A DNA stretch of 64,000 nucleotides from Stichopus chloronotus (lineage: Eukaryota > Echinodermata > Holothuroidea > Aspidochirotida > Stichopodidae): positions 15,951,444 through 16,015,443 of the forward strand of contig CM037848.1 of NCBI GenBank assembly GCA_021234535.1. The letters are read 5' to 3'. The notes under the pieces were generated by a model. The model saw only the letters and a program-made list of their open reading frames with translations, was not told the origin of the DNA and did no database searches. A program made the translations under genes and the position numbers. Numbering within the stretch: the first letter of the stretch is position 1; every line of letters starts with the position of its first letter. Shown one piece after another: positions 34,772-47,934 of this stretch.

Positions 34772-37700
34772 AGAGTGATGGACCACAGTCAAATATAGGC
34801 TGTGGTCAGTAATAGGTTTCTTTTTTCAAATACCGTCATCATGGCAGATATTTTACACAGCACGGAGTTGCGTGCAGAGTTGCACTGTACAGTATACAGC
34901 ATGCATGCATAAAATTTTGAAAGTACGGTATTTGTGTTGTTGTCTTGCTAGAGCTACTTGTCCCCTCCCCCCTGAATTATACCAAATGGACAGAGCTATG
35001 ACAAAGCAAGGCTACTGTACCTGAGGGGTATACTGTAACGAGTCCTGTGTAGCTACAGTATTCAGATATGTTACCTGTGTGACCCTTGATAGGTTTACAT
35101 AAATGCAGGTAAAATACCATATGCATACCACCAAGATACAGTGTATGGCATATACATTAATGTTAAGATGTCAGCAGAGCTAGGAACAAGATGAGTTGGG
35201 TCATACAGCATGGTAGTTTATTCAGTGTAATTTTAGCATAGCATCTTCGCAGCATGTGTTGGCCAGAGTCAGCCTGTAAATTTGAAGCTAGCTCTCCTGC
35301 AGTCAGTGCATGCTGGAATATATGCAGGTCTGTTGTACTTCAGACGTTGTTATTCACTCTGCACGATCATGTAAACAAGACAATAAAACAAAGAGAAGTG
35401 ACTGGTTTTGTCACATTGTCATCGTGAAAAAAAACAATTAAGGTGAGCCAGAGGATGATACTGTTAAGTACCTTAAAACAGTGAAGAGATTTAAATAATA
35501 ATAAGAGACAACATTGATGGAGTTGTAATGAAGTAAAGTTAACCAGTATAGTCACATGGAATGTTGATTAGCGTTGAAGTCTAATTGAAAGGTTTGCACA
35601 GACAAACTTGAAGGTTGTTAGATCTGTTTATCATTTTAGCTTGTACTGTAATTAGTTCACCAGCATATTGACACTGGTAAGAGAAAGCCAGACTACTAGC
35701 CAGATGAGAAATAGACTGTGTTGTGTGCTACATATTTAAATTTAAGTCCAGAAAACAAAGTCTTTACAACTTATTTGAAATTGTACTGTCAGAAAAATCA
35801 AAGATATTTTTAATTTACCTTGAAGTCTAGTACTAAATGTTCATTATGTGTACAAGCCCATTGGAGACTTATGCAGATTGGCCCTGACTTTGGTTTTTCA
35901 AAGTCGGGTGTCATGTGAGTAGATTTACACTTATTATGTGCTTCACTGGCCTCAGTTTCTTTCAGAAGACCCCAATGGGAGATGTTCACTTAATTTTAAA
36001 TACCTATGTATGTAAAATGTAAATGCTTCTAGTTCACTTTGTATAAGATTGTGTTTGTTCTTACCTTCAGGTTCTGTGAGTGACATGACTCAAGTTTATC
36101 CAAAGGAAAGAGATTTGTCCTGTTGTTGACAGTCTGCAGACTTTGGGGAGCCATGCCTCTTTCATTTGAGAAGTGGGGCTCTGATAGGCGGTAAGAGATG
36201 ATCATTCAGTCTGTTCAACATTACTTGCTGCCATCTTTCTTATTATTTCTTATTATCATTAAAGTAGCCATGCTTACAGAGATGTACAACTTTTGTTTTC
36301 TTTAATTGGATCAAAGTTTGCAAAATCATCTTCGCAGATGGGTCATCATGCCTCGTCATTTTCGTAGGCATTGATCGAGAAAACAGAACACTTTAAAGGG
36401 GTTCATTGAGTTGACATCAATAAAGATGGTGGCGATTTTGAAGAGTATAAACGCAATGTTCCATTGTATTGGAAAGATTGGGATCCTCTGAGTCTGACCA
36501 TTTGTCGTAAGTATTCGAAGGAAACTTGACAGGTTTAGAAAATTTAGTGAATTCCACAAAACAACTTTATGAGGCTCTTTTATGTAGACCATGTGAGATG
36601 AAATGGCATGACTTTCTGTCAGTGAATACTGAAGTGGGACATGAGGGAATTTAACTAAATGTAACCATACTAAAAGCTAGAAAATAAGTGGAAGGGGGGA
36701 GGCGAGTTTTTGGAGGGTTGGAAATTACGGTAATAACAGACTGAGCGTAGATGAGCTTTACAGAGTGTTTTGAGTTCATCATCAGGTACCTGAATTAGGG
36801 ATGCTATTTGCTGTCTGTCATGGGGCATTATGTCAGAATTTGTGTGGGTGTTTTGAAGGAATGGAGAGGGTGTGATGTCTCTTGCAGTTAAGCAGGTCCT
36901 ACAGCAATCTTTCCATGAAGGTTTGCAAAACTTGCATACAGTACATGTAGAGATAAAGCAGGGAAGCTTGTTCAGAACACTCACACTCTTTGATGTAAAT
37001 TTTCAGACCAAGTCAATTGGCTGGATAGAATATCTCCAACCCCAAGCTTTAGCTTCAGGACTTGGAATAAGTTAAGTACAGATTGTCCTAATGATTTTAA
37101 TTTTAAAGCCCTCAAGCTCCCAGGAAATCACAGTTTAAAACCTGAAGACCCTCGGTCTGTGCCCCCAATATATTCTCCTCTGATGCCTGTATTCCCCTCA
37201 CAGAGTAACCCCTCCTGTCATCTTAACCCTACATACTACCCCATTATGAGTTGATCCAACTGCATAACAGTAAAAAAAGAAAAGAAAGATCAAGATTCAC
37301 AAGTATAAAGTTGTGCCTTTGGGTTTACGTTGAATGGATGCCCTGAGTTCGACGACGTGAGCTTTGTGCTACTCTTCAGTACATAGATACAGTAGCATTA
37401 TCAAGGGAGATGAAAGATAAATAAATGATGGATTTTGGATATGATTGAATGAATTTTACAGATGGTTTCTGAATTCGTTCAAGACTGAATACTGTGTTCA
37501 CAGTAAACAGAGCCTTGTGCAATGGTACTGTATACTGTGTAATCTTGGCTACATCAAAGTAAGTAGCATGCACAGCACAGATCTCAGTAGCATCAATGCA
37601 CAGTGCTGCATATATGCAAGCAACTAAAGAGTTTGTTAAGTTGCCAATGGTGAAATACACTGAGAAATGTATAAACTATTTGTGCTGTAGCTGATACATT

Positions 37701-39969
37701 TTTTAAACTGCAGTTTTATGAAATCAACTGGTGTGCATATGTATGGTGAAAGATAAAACAAGACTGTGGGCAGCAGTGAAGATCGAGCTGTGAACCATAG
37801 CACCTGAGAGAAAAAGTTATGTAGAACATTAATTAGGCCAAGGAGTGCTACACCTTGATTAAGGCCAATTATAGAATGTCATGACCAAAGGTATATACTG
37901 CACCTTAATGTTATTCAAGTAAAAGGTGGCATGATTGAAATGTTTACTTCAGTCTCACTTACCTGTCTCAGCACAACAAATGGACTCCCATCTTACATGC
38001 GGAGAGTACTGCCTGGTACTGGACTAGTGCCTCCTTCCCGTCCTGCCATTCTGATGTGCTGGGAGTGCAAAGATTCTGAGACTATCATTGACCTTTTTCA
38101 CAATTTTATTCCTGCATTTTATTCCTTGACTTACATGTTGCTTCTGGAATGGATTTCTTGCTTAGTTTTCATTTATTAGTAACCAAACCAGGTGGTATAT
38201 GCTCCAGAATAAGTTGTGTGTTGAAACTGAGATTTCAGATGTCAAAAGCTAATTTTCTGAGCCTGAGAGTAAAATACATTGCTAACAAGTTTGATTAATC
38301 TTACATACCTCTAGACCTACACAGGCTTACAGTAATGATAGAGCAATCACCCATGCCTGCCTTCTGTAAATTTAGGCTCAACTTGAAAGCAACATGCAAT
38401 GTACCTCATGTTGGTCGAGTGCATGGGCCATGTTACTTTTTTGTTTGTCATTAGAAATCTGTCATGATAATGTTATTCTCCCAGTTCATGAATGACACAA
38501 ACTTTCATACAGTAAATGACAGTACTGTGATAGTGATTATCATTGATGTACTGTACCAACAGGCAAGAAAAAAGTGAACATCAATAAAATAAGTGCTTAA
38601 CCATTAAAATGAAACATGTAAACTATACATGTACAGTACACAAGTTTATGTTTGGTATTTAGTGAAGTGTCTGAATTCATTTATATTTCAGCCCTCTTCA
38701 GTTTAATTTTCTCTAAATCAGTCTCGTAAGTTTACCAATTATCAAGTTAGCTTACAATCACTTTGTCTCCTCTCTGCTAAAATAATCCTGATCAGGTTTA
38801 ATTGGAGGCCACTTCTAGAAAACATAATTAGATTCTCAGAGCATACAGGTTCCTATCTTCTTTTATTTTGCTTCACAACTTTCTGCTCATGTCAACTTTT
38901 GTCTTTTAGCAGAAATTACAGTAGGCCACTTACTTCGTCAGCTGGAATTCTTCTCTCTCTCTCATTTGTAGAGACATTATTTTCTTCTGTTTGAAAACAT
39001 CTGTCTGTAATGTTAATCAGTTTCTAACATAATCTTCATGTAAGTTTGTACCCTCCATTCCACCTTGCTTTTAGCCCCTATTGCCCCATTTGCATTGTAG
39101 TCATCCCATTGGGCCTGTCTTCAGCCTCTTTTGCCCCATTCTTCATTGTCGTTAGCCCCTTTGCCTCATTCTATCTGCGGTACCTAGCACTTTTCATATT
39201 TCTCACCGTCATGGTTGAAGGAATTGTCCTACAGGAAGTAAGGATTGTAATGACTTGCTATGTGATCATTTGTCTTAAGTCATGGCTTGAGATTTTCCCT
39301 GCTTCTTGATAGTACAGACAGATGTCTTTACAGTATGCAGTATGTAGCAAGAAATTGTTACTTTGTCTTGTAATACAGTTTGTCCATGGTAAGGAATGCT
39401 TGTCATGGAAAACATTACTCCTACATCCTCTCTTCTTTTTTTTTTTTGTCATTGCACTAATAAAAAACTCAGGGACTTCAAGGCATCGATGATGAGAACA
39501 GTTTGACGTCACAGAAATCATAGAACCTTGAAATCGATGGTTGCTTCATTAACTTTTCTGTTACACACGGGATACTTGTACGCTCATGTATGAGAAATGC
39601 ATGTGAATGTCTGGGTTATGTTCATGACATTTCTGAACTTTTGTTAGCCCGGACTCACATACAGTCATGAGTAGGTGCCAGTGTTTTAATAACAGCTGCT
39701 ACATGTATCAGACTCTGCAGTAGTTTGTCAACTGATGCTGCAGGACTTAATTAACAATTTTTCTCTTATTTTGCTGTACATGAAAAGTAGTAAACAAGTG
39801 CAGTTGTAATGTGTCGAGGCATTACTACATTTATAACTTACAAATAGGTTCATTTTAAACAACAGTAGATGCATTACAAACATCAGTAGAAGCCTTAGTT
39901 AGCAGACTAGCTGCATCAATTAAATTCATTTGTCCATGGGATTTCACATCCAATTTTCAGGTAGAAAGA
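34771..39969. other. CpG-poor region with no recognised exon
   Basis: No gene recognised over 5.2 kb. A fragment at about 36392-36415 (TTTAAAGGGG, TTCATTGAGTTG) matches the left end of the family 3 MITE at 41724. A perfect TGACGTCA lies at 39504-39511. Confidence 0.4.
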
Positions 39970-40290
39970 TTAAGGGAAATAACATGTTTGTTTGACAGAA
40001 AAAATTTTATTTTTGAAGCCAATATTTTGGACACTGAATGACAGATTGTCCAAAATAAGGAAGGAGAATGAGCTTTTTTTTTTCAAGAAAAAAGTTTCTC
40101 ACAGATAAAAATTCAGTAATATGTTTCTCAAGAATAATTTGTTGACCCAAAATTCAAATGATGCATCATCCGTAACTCATCACATGCATAATGTTTTTAG
40201 GTGATGAAACTTCTTGTAGCTGTTTGTAGTGGTGAGTCTGAATGCTTAAACAATGTTTAATTAAAGCTATTTTCTTTGTATACTTTGCAG
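39970..40290 (+). mobile_element. TTAAAG-ended MITE, family 2, truncated on the right
   Basis: Starts TTAAGGGAAATAACATGTTT and has the blocks AAGCCAATATTTTGG, CTCAAGAATAATTTGTTGAC, the hallmark AATTCAAATGATGCATC at about 40150-40166, GGTGATGAAAC and AAAGCTATTTTCTTTGTAT. It is collinear with the reverse complement of 49125-49467 but lacks the last few tens of bases, where the tandem repeat at 40291 begins. Confidence 0.7.
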
Positions 40291-40880
40291 TGCTGAACCA
40301 TGTTAGGGATATATTCAATTATATAGCTATATGAGGGATATATACTTTAGCATGTTCAGCCATGTTAAGGATTATATACTAACTACCATATTTGGGATAT
40401 ATGCAACCATATCAGGATGAAGGATATTCAGTCACATCAAAGATTATGCTCAACCATATTAGGGATATACCTGTATTCAACCATGTCAGAATGTAACCAT
40501 GTGAGGGATATACTATATTCTATCATATCAGGGATATGTTCAACCATATCAAGGATTATGCCCAACCATATCAATGATTATGCTCAACCGTATAGTAAAC
40601 CATATCAGGATGTAACTATATGAGGGATATACTGTACTGTATCCAACCACACTGTATCAGGGAAACATTTAACTGTGTAAGGGATTATGCTCAACTTTAT
40701 CAAGGATATATTGTATTCAGTCATATCAGGAGTGTATTTTGCCATATCAGGGATATGTATTCAGCCATATCATCAGGGGTATACTGTACTATATATTTCA
40801 GTCTAGTCTTGGATATTCAACCTCTTCAAGGATTATTGAACTATATAAGATGAAGCCAACCGTGTCAGAGACATGCAAAG
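40291..40880 (+). repeat. Degenerate minisatellite, unit about 21-28 bp
   Basis: Many variants of CAACCATATCAGGGATATA, with TACTGTATT or TTATGCT extensions, over about 590 bp. Spacing between CCATAT/CCATGT cores varies from about 16 to 28 bp. It abuts the truncated MITE immediately to its left. Reading frames within it only reflect the repeat. Confidence 0.8.
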
Positions 40881-41723
40881 TTATTAATGAAAGGATGAAG
40901 TTAGCTAAATGATGATTTTGAATTTGTTGGTTACCTTTCTGTGAATTTGTGAAATGTCATTTCTGTGTTTCAGTACACTGAAAATTTAGGAAACTGAGAT
41001 TGCACAGTTCACAACTTTGCACAATGAAGAACTTCAATTTGACCAATCAAATCCCTGTGAATCTATTTAATGTAGACTACTAGACAACCAGGATATATGT
41101 TGGCTACATAGATCTTTCTATAGTGAGCAATTACTGTATGTAAATTGACTTTACTCTGAACTTAGCCGCCTCACCACAACAAATACACTCCCATTACTGA
41201 GCCAAGGGTACATAAAAAATGGAGGTGAAAGTAAAAGTAAAAAATGGAGGTGAAAGTACTTGCAAGGAATCGTCATTCAATTTCATGTCCACATGAATCT
41301 TCTGCAAAGTCTTAGAACCAAGAGTGCTGGTAACCTGTAACTGGTATATAGTGATTGATTGATTGATTTATTTATTGATTTATTCATACACGCATGTGTT
41401 TAAGCACATGTATGTGGTAACCAGTTAAGTTGCATATGCTCAGAGCTCTAGGAGACATCCAAAATAAAGCTAAACAACATTAAACTATTTGACCTTTTGC
41501 TTCATGACCTTTTGACCTCATGGACTCTTCAACAAGTTAATGTCACATTTTTGAGGAGATCTTGTAAAGCTTTGGTGACAACAGTTATCCATGTGTGTGT
41601 TAGTTATAATCTGTGTATCTTCATCGATAATTCAAGCCCATACATGTGTACAATGGTATCCCAAGTAATGCCCACACTGAGACCCATTATAGTAAGTTTC
41701 AGTTCAGTACCAAAAGAGTATAA
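40881..41723. other. Non-coding stretch with small simple repeats
   Basis: A 25-bp direct duplication around AAAATGGAGGTGAAAGTA lies at about 41214-41260, and a GATT-rich tract at about 41352-41385. No gene recognised. Confidence 0.45.
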
Positions 41724-42085
41724 TTAAAGGGGAGCTTTGAGTTGCTTTGTAATGGTCTTTTTCCAAACCTATCTGAGGCTAGCTTTCAAGTTTTCATCAC
41801 ATACTAATGAAAAATAGTCAAACTAAGAGGATCCCCATGTGTCACTTACAAATGAACTTTAATGAGTGAGTAATTTACAGTTCAGTTTGGTTTTTGAAAA
41901 TTTGTGACCAGACACAGCTAGTGAATAAAAGACCAGGGTCAAATATTCAAGAATGTTGACAGTCTTATACAGTACCTATTGGGTGTGAACTTTGACTAAT
42001 TATGCTAATGATAATCATTAAATGATATGTGGTTATGCCATTCTAAATCCTTAAATTTATCAATACAAATAGTGTGCCACTTTAA
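41724..42085 (+). mobile_element. TTAAAG-ended MITE, family 3, copy A
   Basis: The element spans 362 bp between TTAA tetranucleotides. Left end TTAAAGGGGAGCTTTGAG; the right end, read inversely, is TTAAAGTGGCACACTA, so the terminal repeat is short. Interior blocks TCAAACTAAGAGGATCCC, GAGTGAGTAATTTACAG and GAAAATTTGTGACCAGACAC recur at 43500-43870. Non-coding. Confidence 0.7.
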
Positions 42086-43499
42086 GGCGGATAGCAGCTA
42101 TATAGTTCCATGGTCCAAGGCATACAAGTGTCTCCTCCCAGTATATGGTATGTATAGTACAGAGACTGAGAGTAAGTTTCTTTCAGTTTCATGTGAATGT
42201 TAATGTTATAGTTTTTAGGGTTACTGTTTAGTATGACAAGTAAAAGCCAGGAAATAAACAACATATGCAGTAGGTCACATTATGTCCATGGATCCTGTAA
42301 AAGTATTTCCATGTAACCGTAGTGTAAAGTATTCTTACAAGTATACTTGGTGTGACCCAGGGACACAAAGCGAATAGTCAGACTCAGTTTAGCTGACCAA
42401 TCAATTTGTGTACAGCGTATTTGTTTCTTGTATGAATGTGGAACAGAAACCCAAGGTATGCTCTAAGTAAGGGACTCGTAAATTTTGAATTAGATTTTTT
42501 CATATTGCCAATGATTAAGACTGCTATTTTGACAGGTATTAAAGTCCCTAACATGTTTTTGTCTTTATGAAGTAAGATAGCTGAGCTATTCAGACCATCA
42601 CAAAATCACTCATTAAGATTCCATTATCTTGTCATATGTGTTTGTATATTTTCAGTGGGTCCCAGCACTGGCTTAAGAACTGAAGCTGTTCAGTCGTTTT
42701 TTCATGATTTTGGTTTATTCCATGGAAGCACTGTTGATTGATGGATGCCCATGTTTCCTAGTCAAGCTCATGCCTACATGACACAGTTCTAAATTAATTT
42801 ATAATGTGTCATGTTATTCTAATGCTTGAAAGTAATTGAGTGCACTCCGTAGGCCATTTAAGGCTAAAAATGGTAGACCTAAAATGGTACCCTTCTGCCT
42901 AAAATTGAGGAAATACTAGTAATATCATAAAGAAACATAAACAAATATTTAAAATACATTTAAGGGTAGGGAAGGGTGGATTCTCCCTACCCATGTGGAT
43001 TCTCCCTTCCCCCTTGACTACCTGGCTGATGCATTATTAAATTGATGCGTCGGTGGAGATCTGGCTGGATGCTTTGTACATTGCTAGTTATTTCTGTTTT
43101 TTTGTCCCCCTTCTGTTTCCGGTATATTCCCACTTTTCCTTTTCCCTCCTCTTCCTCTCACGGTGTTGGTATGTTCTTCCAAAGTGGAAGGAACCATGGT
43201 TTTTTCTGCTTGAAAGAAACAGGTGTCTACCACAAAAATTGGTATAAACTGGAGGAAATACAATCATTTAAACAAAAGCAACATTTGATTTGCATTTGAT
43301 ATCTTGATCAGGCCGTAAACAACATGTACATGAGGTGACGCTTTCTAAGCATCTTCCAAGGACACATGTTCAGTATACTGTATGCAAACAGTATCATACT
43401 GTGTAGCTCTACACACATACTTGACACCCATACTACTCCATCTGATACTCAAGTAAGTAGGAGAAGCTGAACTAAGTCACAGTTTTTTAAACATTTTCT
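42086..43499. other. Non-coding stretch
   Basis: No gene recognised. Overlapping short frames at 43042-43299 have no family resemblance. Confidence 0.4.
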
Positions 43500-43870
43500 G
43501 TCAAAGAGGCTCATTGAGTTGTTTTGTGAAATTCAGTACATTTTTTTGCAAACCTCTTAAGTTTCCTTGACATACTATTGACAAATTTATGGTCAAACTA
43601 AGATAATCCCAAGGTTTTGCATACAATGGAACATTAAGGAGTGAGTGATAAATGATTTAATTTGGTTTTTTTGAAAATTTGTGACAGGACACTTTTCATG
43701 TTAGTACTATATTCACATGCACGCAACCAGTACGAGAAACGGCAAACGAGAAAATTTTGACAGTGTTCATAACTATTGAATGTGAAAATTGACAAATTAT
43801 GCTAATTGGAAGTACAGTTTGCCATGTTTTTGTACCCTTCAAAATCACTACAGAGCCTGTCTTCTTTTAT
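43500..43870 (+). mobile_element. TTAAAG-ended MITE, family 3, diverged copy B
   Basis: Collinear with 41724-42085: CAAAGAGGCTCATTGAGTTG, GGTCAAACTAAGATAATCCC, GGAGTGAGTGATAAATGA, GAAAATTTGTGACAGGACAC and ATTATGCTAAT. The ends are decayed and boundaries are approximate. Confidence 0.6.
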
Positions 43871-46800
43871 TTCCATTTTATGTCCTTTTAGAAGGCCTGG
43901 ATGAGTATCACTACCCACAAATCATGGATTGCTTTTAAACAGAACATTGATCCTAGGATCCCTGCATACTGCAAGTACAGTACTGTAGGGCATTTTTTTT
44001 TTTTGTAGCCATAGAGACATTGTAGCCATAGAGACAGGTTGTTTACAGTTAAATTGAAGACCCAACATACAGTATATAGGCTACTGCCAGTGTATGGACA
44101 TTATACTGTGAGTTTTCCTCGAGCATTTAATCAACTACTGTACGGCTTCTCAGTCATCACATCTACTATACACTAGAGTCAATGATTCTACTGGAGTCTG
44201 TACTCTATACGTAGGACCATGAATAAGGAGGCAGAAGAACCTACCCAGTTTGGGAACATTCCAGAAAAGTTGGAAAAGCAAAAAACATTGTAATTTTCTG
44301 TTACTGTACTTTCGTATTTCATCTACCATTGGAGACAACTGTTTCAGTGTATTTTTACACTGTTTACATTCACTTCACAACAAAATTTTAGTTTCTTCCT
44401 GTTTCTCCCGGTCTTTCCCAGTTTCTTAGACTGGAAGAAAATGTCTTCTTCCAGTAGTTCTTCCATAGACACCGAACACTGTCCTCTCAAATGTGGTATG
44501 GCCATTGTCTCAGGATGTAGAGGGGGTATGTTCAGAACTACTGTCATGAGAACAGAGCAGGAAAAGACAAGATTTTGTAAAACTGTCAAGTGATGTAGCC
44601 CATGCACTTTTTATAGTTACAAATGTGTGTAAATGAGACTTAGTGACCCAAATTTTTTAGGTCGGCAGAGGACTTTTATTTTTTGTTGTAAATACAGTAT
44701 TGTAGTGGTAATATTCCCCTCAAGTGTCACATGTGAAGAAAGTTTCCACCCAACATGTCACTGTAATGACATAACAAACATCCTTAAAATATGCATTTTC
44801 TGTCCTTTTGTTTCCCCTAATTTGCATTTCCCGTTTTAAAGATTCTTGATTGTATTTGTCAGCTTTCCCCTTTGCTACAAGGTACATATTACTCACAAAT
44901 GTCACTTAACTATTGATTTCAAAAGTTCACCTGTATCTTTGAAGTCACCATGGACCATGTCCCCCTTTGCTGCCCTCTCTTTGGTCAGTCTCATCATCCC
45001 AATCAGAGCTGCCAGTTATAATTCAAGCCTTGACCTGATTTTACCTGGGCAAAAGCATACCTGAAGCCTGATCTGGACAGGTGTGTTGGTGTTATTAGAG
45101 AGAAACTGACAGTTGAGAAGATGGAATGACCAACCACTTTCTCTGTGACTGCATTTTAAGGCGAAGAAATTTGAGGCAAGTGAAGGGAGTGGGAATCTTG
45201 TTTTTTTGAAGGTGTAGGAATAATCTGTTGCACACCGCTAACTTGCTTTTTTCTTCGCTGCTGACTGTGTGAGGGAAGAATTGTGTGAAGATACAGTAAT
45301 TTATTTCCATCAACCTCAAATGGAGCATAAGACTGTCAGGTAAAGGAAAGAGGCTTGCAATTTGTAATTTTCATCACGTATATAATTGAGGCAGATTTTG
45401 TTTTAATTTGTAAAGGTTGACTTGTATGGTAATTTTCCGGTCATCTTCTATTGAAATGTTTAACATACTTTTGGTTCTAACTTCTAAGACGATAATGTGT
45501 ATTAACACAATGAACTGTACTGACATACTTTCATTCTTGAAGACAGAACAAAATGTAGGTTCTTGTATCTTTAGAGTAATAGTCAAACTATTTGGCTGTT
45601 ATGTACTCGCATTGTTGAAATATTCTTACAGTAACTTGAGGCAACCATTTTCTTTTTCTATCATAAATACAAATAGGTATTTACCTCATTACTGACTGAC
45701 GAGGATAAATTTACAATCAATTTTCAACCCTGGACAGATCACTGTTCCAAACTCTGGTCACCTACATGAGCAGCTCATGAAACATATTGGATTGCTAAAT
45801 TTCCATTCCATTGTCAAACTTTCATTTAACTGTGTGTATTTCAACTGGTTCAATTATTTAAGTCATAGCATGTGAATGGTAGTGACGGTTTTGAGGGGGG
45901 AGGGGTGAATTTTCTTGATCTTCAAAAATGGTTTTCATCATTGTTGTTGGAAGCATCTAGTCACCAGATTGCCGAAAACTGTCAAAAATAACATTTCCTT
46001 GTCTCAGACAAAAAGTATGTGTTTGTAATTGTGAACTTGGCAACGGTGGGTGGAAGAAAGATCCAAGGGTGCTTTTTGAAATGATGCAAAATTCAGTCTG
46101 ATAGCCTGAGGCAAAACAACCGAGAATGAGTCTTAAACTTGGTCAAAAACATGTGGTAAAATTTTTACTTTACCCATTGAGGCATTGATGGTATTTTATT
46201 AAAACGTTTTGTCAATTATAGTGTTTTTTTATGGGATGTGACGAATGTTTGTTGACTTTAGTACTGAAGTTGCTGCGTATGCAGAAAAGTATGGGTCCAA
46301 TATTTAAGCATGTTGCATGCAAGTCTCTAGTTCTGTGGAACAACTGCTTGTTCCAATCAATTTTCCTACCAACTACGTGTTTAGCATGGCACTGGTATTA
46401 AGTGGGAATGAGTGGGTGAAAGAACCCATTGTGCACCACCAAACGTCAAAACAAATGTAGAAATCTTTATAAAGGATCTCTCTTGATTTCAGCATATCTC
46501 GACAGTCTGACACCTTAATAACAATCAGGATAAATGGCAGTTGTTCATTTAAATTTGCGGATGAAAGGTTCCATGTAGTGAGATCGTTGTGTTAGGACAC
46601 GATAATTTTTTTCACTTCATCTATAACAAGGATATGTTGCACTTGTAAAGTGCTAGAATGTTATTAGATTTTGTACATCATAAAATATTGTGGTTGATAT
46701 CAAACTTTTAGCTCTATACTACACAGTGTATATTTAGTGTGTGATAGCTGTGTGGGTACAGGTAAGCTTGCCAGTGTTTCTCTAAGAAAACCTCTGACAT

Positions 46801-47571
46801 AAGACTTGGTGCATGCATGTCAGTAGGTGCATTATGTCTATACATGTACAGTAGTTTCATGTGACCTTCCATTTACTTAATCTCACTCTGGACATATCAT
46901 AGTGTATGTGTGCCTGGTAGTAGGCAGTGTTATTTTTGAACACAATCCGTTACTAATTTCTCGTAATTTGCAGTGGCATGTTTCTTTGTATCTAGAGATT
47001 CCACACATCGTAATGTCAGTGCTTAATCAACTGCAAGTACAACATGTATATCATCTTCAGTTCTGGAAGAAGTTACAGCACTCTAAATTTCCATTGGGAG
47101 TTAATTAACCCCTGGGATTCAATTAACCCCATTCTTTGTACTGATTGGTTTGTTTCCCTCTTCTCTGAAATCAGATTCTAAGATTTATGTGAAGAAGTTC
47201 ACACTTACAGATCTAACCCTCAAAAGCAGGACATTATAACTTCTCAGATTTTGACCGCTTCTGTGTAAGTTGCACTTTTTGTAGATATATTGTAAATTAT
47301 ACCATTGTACTGTGTAACTCCCAATACATAGCTTCTTCTTTTTTTTTTTCTTTTTTTTTTTGTGGCAGGCTGCAGTGAATTACTGTACCTTTCATAGATA
47401 TGATATGTTGATATAACCTCATTTCAGTGATGAATTTTCCAGTTTATGTGAATCGATATGGCAAGCATTGGATACTGCTGTCCAGCATGTCATAAGTAGT
47501 CTTTTTCTTGTGTATATTCAATGTGGCAGAGAAAAAGGGGAAGGGAAGGAGGCACACATATACTTGAGCCA
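43871..47571. other. CpG-poor region with no recognised exon
   Basis: No gene recognised over 3.7 kb. In 45421-46020 I count 6 CpG, against 16 in the equally long 10021-10620. Confidence 0.4.
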
Positions 47572-47934
47572 GGGCCATGGCAGAGCTATGTAGCAGGGCC
47601 AATGTAGGTAGTGCTATGGTAGCAGGGTCATGGTAACAGGGTCATTGTAAGAAGACCACTGTAGCAAGATGATGGTAGGAGGAACATGGCAGTAGGACTA
47701 TGGTAGCAAGACCATGATAGCAGGACCATGGTAACTGGACCATGGTAACAAGACCATGGTAGCAAGACCATGATAGCAGGACCATGGTAACTGGACCATG
47801 GTAGCAGGACCATGGTAGCAAGACCATGATAGCAGGACCATGGTAACTGGACCATGGTAACAGGACCATGGTAGCAAGACCATGATAGCAGGACCATGGT
47901 AACTGGACCATGGTAACAGGACCATGGTAGCAGC
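47572..47934 (+). repeat. 14-bp minisatellite with 56-bp higher-order repeat
   Basis: The monomer is ACCATGGTAGCAGG with variants. From 47711 the array is organised in four near-identical 56-bp blocks starting at 47711, 47767, 47823 and 47879, each made of four monomers in the order GATAGCAGG, GGTAACTGG, GGTAACAGG or variant, GGTAGCAAG. Degenerate monomers extend left to about 47572. Because 14 is not a multiple of 3, all minus frames read as repetitive WSCYHG-like peptides, which are artefacts. Confidence 0.9.

Noticed and set aside
34269..34812. Poly-methionine and poly-isoleucine frames
   Set aside because: Produced by the (ATC)n microsatellite.
47572..47934. CRISPR-like regularly spaced repeats
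   Set aside because: No unique spacers; it is a contiguous minisatellite in eukaryotic DNA.
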